From JAHDCJ01 sp039028895 (GTDB lineage: Bacteria; Bacteroidota; Bacteroidia; Chitinophagales; Saprospiraceae), in contig JBCCHF010000083.1 in the NCBI GenBank assembly GCA_039028895.1, positions 1 through 7,335 of the forward strand: a DNA stretch of 7,335 nucleotides. The letters run 5' to 3'. A program made the translations under genes and the position numbers. Numbering within the stretch: position 1 is the first letter of the stretch; each line of letters starts with the position of its first letter. The notes beneath the pieces are model-generated. The model saw nothing but the letters and a program-made list of their open reading frames with translations, did not search any database and was not told the origin of the DNA. This document shows positions 6,901 through 7,335 of the stretch, piece after piece.

Positions 6901-7335
6901 TTTGGAGTAAAAATTAAACTTCGGGATATTTTCGAAAACCCGTCCATTCAAGATCAGGTGCTGCTTATTTCAAGATCTGAAAAGGAAAGCTATGCCCCGA
7001 TAGAAAAAGTGGCAACGATGGAAAGTTACCTGGTTTCCAATGGACAACATCGACTTTGGTCTGCCAGCAAAATTGAAGGAGGTTCGGCCGCTTTTAATAT
7101 GCCCTCCTGGCTCTTATTGGATGGTGATTATGATCTGGATAGTTTTCGAAGAGCCATAGGTGCTGTGATTGCACGTCATGAGATCTTACGAACGGTATTT
7201 AGGGCGGATGACAGGGGAGAAGTTCGTCAGTGGGTATTAAGCAGTGATGTGTTAGATTTTTCGATCGACTATCAGGATTTCACCTCTGTAGCCCATCCCA
7301 GGGAGCAGGCGGATGCTTATATGGCTGATGATGCC
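3967..7335 (+). CDS. Nonribosomal peptide synthetase, 3'-partial: C-A(Thr)-T-(C)
   Basis: This frame is open for 1123 codons from ATG 3967 to the last base of the window, with no stop seen on full translation, so the gene continues outside. Domains in order are an N-terminal condensation domain (residues about 3-416), an adenylation domain (about 438-916), a carrier domain (about 930-1000, Ser965) and the start of another condensation domain (from about 1017). ATG 3967 is preferred because the C1 motif (SYHQQRLWF) begins at residue 6. TTG 3916 and GTG 3922 lie in frame upstream but would only add a tail unlike the family. The A domain carries an exact threonine code, so the protein should load Thr and pass it to a following module. 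No signal peptide or membrane segment is present, so it should be cytoplasmic. It sits 97 bp after another NRPS gene and probably shares its transcript. Family certain; peptide product unknown. Confidence 0.96.
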   Translation, partial: MKITGSYHQQRLWFIDFFEKDYLYDGSPVYHNIPLYVPLEVTLTEESLHQILLKLMGRHEVLRTQLVQKDGQVFQVIPVLSAMDLDSICTEEKGLFEKLTILREKPLDFKSLFHVYFEQTKTGTHLFFLFHHAIMDRYSIRKVKEELEKFLKQPNEILEDAANFKDFSNWQNALTKDDLEPLLFYWKSKLKNLQVLYFTTDMERKQVHKYESQNVSFTFSKAEIASFCKGNNWSPQVLFLTAFKMALARLTGLTDIVVGTFFDLRNLEGKTLLGPVENLVVLRSLLHMEDTLWETHRIVQEVWEEAETYKTMPFDRLVNVLNPKKDMSRTALFDILYTYEITNNSNDDGINWNEGWGKYDFNLLVNEHLEAYEIILNYNGLYFYKETAQSLLDLIRRFVEITMQNSDQKLGEIELITSEEKERLVPPVHIPTQKEGATLVSLFAEQVDLHGERIGIQSEERSLTYREIDQKSNQLAHVLLEEYQLQLEDKVAVVLSNPEQIVITLWALLKLGVAYVPIHPNYPKTRQKFMMEDFGCSIRIDDQLLQKLSAQIETANTILPKRKIKPQNLAYIIYTSGTTGQPKGVLIEHGNVVQLLRSCYREMSFSEVDGWLFFHSYCFDFSVWEIFGCLLSGGRLAVMMGDEARNPEALAVLMNTFKTTVFNQTPSAFYNFIDLELEVPSLRYVIFGGETLNPLRLKSWSDQYPEVSLINMYGITETTVHVTFKALDAKDFSTTQSNIGKPLSFAQCYVLDGQKKLLPFGRPGELYVAGAGVARGYLNRPELTAERFLENPFQPNGKMYRTGDLVRYLEGGEMEYLGRVDDQVKIRGYRIELDEIKRQLETLSGVSQCVVTTFEAQDGDKSIVAYVVVGHTLTVAEIKSYIATKVPEYMVPAFIVLLDGIPMNSNGKIDKTNLPSPLGSVSQNSLEIIEPSNSEEITLFEIWKELLHVEAFGITHNFFDLGGHSLKATRLIAAIQKNFGVKIKLRDIFENPSIQDQVLLISRSEKESYAPIEKVATMESYLVSNGQHRLWSASKIEGGSAAFNMPSWLLLDGDYDLDSFRRAIGAVIARHEILRTVFRADDRGEVRQWVLSSDVLDFSIDYQDFTSVAHPREQADAYMADDA
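3973..5214 (+). other. N-terminal condensation domain, divergent
   Basis: C1 reads SYHQQRLWF (residues 6-14), almost at the N-terminus, followed by YHNIPL and C2 RHEVLRTQL. C3 is HHAIMDRY (131-138): both His and the Asp are kept, but Gly is replaced by Arg137. C4 is weak (FKDFSNW). C5 begins normally (DIVVGTFFDLR), but the usual GxFxNTxxxR part reads LGPVENLVVLR, lacking the aromatic-x-Asn core. C6 (MPFDRLV, 312-318) and C7 (SRTALFDI, 328-335) are near consensus. The domain may be an acceptor of the upstream Asn-peptidyl chain, a starter-type domain that N-acylates Thr, or a weakly active partner of the C domain ending the previous protein. I cannot choose between these from the sequence. Confidence 0.88.
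5278..6714 (+). other. Adenylation domain, predicted L-threonine
   Basis: This is a complete A domain: A2 (LKLGVAYVPI, residues 509-518), A3 (LAYIIYTSGTTGQPKGV, 569-585), A4 (FDFSVWEIFG, 619-628), A5 (MYGITETTVH, 712-721), A7 (YRTGD, 800-804), A8 (QVKIRGYRIELDEI, 823-836) and A10 (NGKIDK, 906-911). Pocket residues by alignment to GrsA PheA are D620, F621, W624, N663, I686, G688, M712, V720, H721 and K908, giving DFWNIGMVHK. This is identical to the established Thr code. The A8 motif has Asp834 where Gly is usual; the catalytic lysine of A10 is intact. Confidence 0.95.
6754..6966 (+). other. Peptidyl carrier (thiolation) domain
   Basis: This is a carrier domain with the canonical motif FFDLGGHSLKA. 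Ser965 (codon 6859-6861) is the expected 4'-phosphopantetheine site that would hold threonine. The GGHSL form fits a carrier followed by an ordinary C domain, and one does follow. Confidence 0.95.
7015..7335 (+). other. Condensation domain, N-terminal part (cut by window edge)
   Basis: C1 reads SNGQHRLW (residues 1024-1031) and C2 RHEILRTVF (1070-1078). The window ends before HHxxxDG. It shows that Thr is not the last residue added by this protein: at least one more module or a releasing C domain follows. No dual C/E N-terminal HH element is seen, which weakly favours an L-donor type domain. Whether it belongs to the dehydrating class sometimes found after Thr or Ser modules cannot be judged from this fragment. 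Confidence 0.9.

Overview
The window lies inside a nonribosomal peptide synthetase (NRPS) locus. It holds two large genes on the + strand, both cut by the window edges. Low-to-middling GC (hand counts of about 37-47% in the stretches counted), an AT-rich leader without a clear Shine-Dalgarno sequence, and condensation-domain wording such as GFYLN in motif C5 and an N-terminal SYHQQRLWF suggest a Bacteroidota host (Flavobacteriia, Cytophagia or Chitinophagia). This assignment is an inference from style, not from a marker gene.

Layout: nt 1-3869 is the 3' part of an NRPS gene with domains (partial C)-A-T-C, ending in a condensation domain with no adenylation domain after it. Nt 3870-3966 is a 97-bp gap with no convincing terminator or promoter, so the two genes are probably co-transcribed. 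Nt 3967 to the window end is a second NRPS gene with C-A-T-(partial C), open for 1123 codons and continuing beyond the window.

Reading the ten binding-pocket positions by alignment to GrsA PheA gives DLTKIGEVGK for the first A domain, which predicts L-asparagine. The second A domain gives DFWNIGMVHK, the standard L-threonine code. Both carrier domains keep the phosphopantetheine serine (GGHS). The window therefore adds Asn and Thr to a peptide whose other residues are encoded outside it.

The unusual feature is the gene junction. The upstream protein ends in a C domain and the downstream protein begins with another, so two condensation domains lie between the Asn carrier and the Thr adenylation domain with no A-T pair between them. 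Both have lost the terminal glycine of HHxxxDG (HHIIGDF and HHAIMDR), and the second has a rewritten C5 motif. Possible explanations are a split C-C interface with one silent partner, a releasing or acylating terminal C domain, or a starter C domain on the second protein. No tailoring, transport, MbtH, thioesterase, RNA or mobile-element gene is visible.
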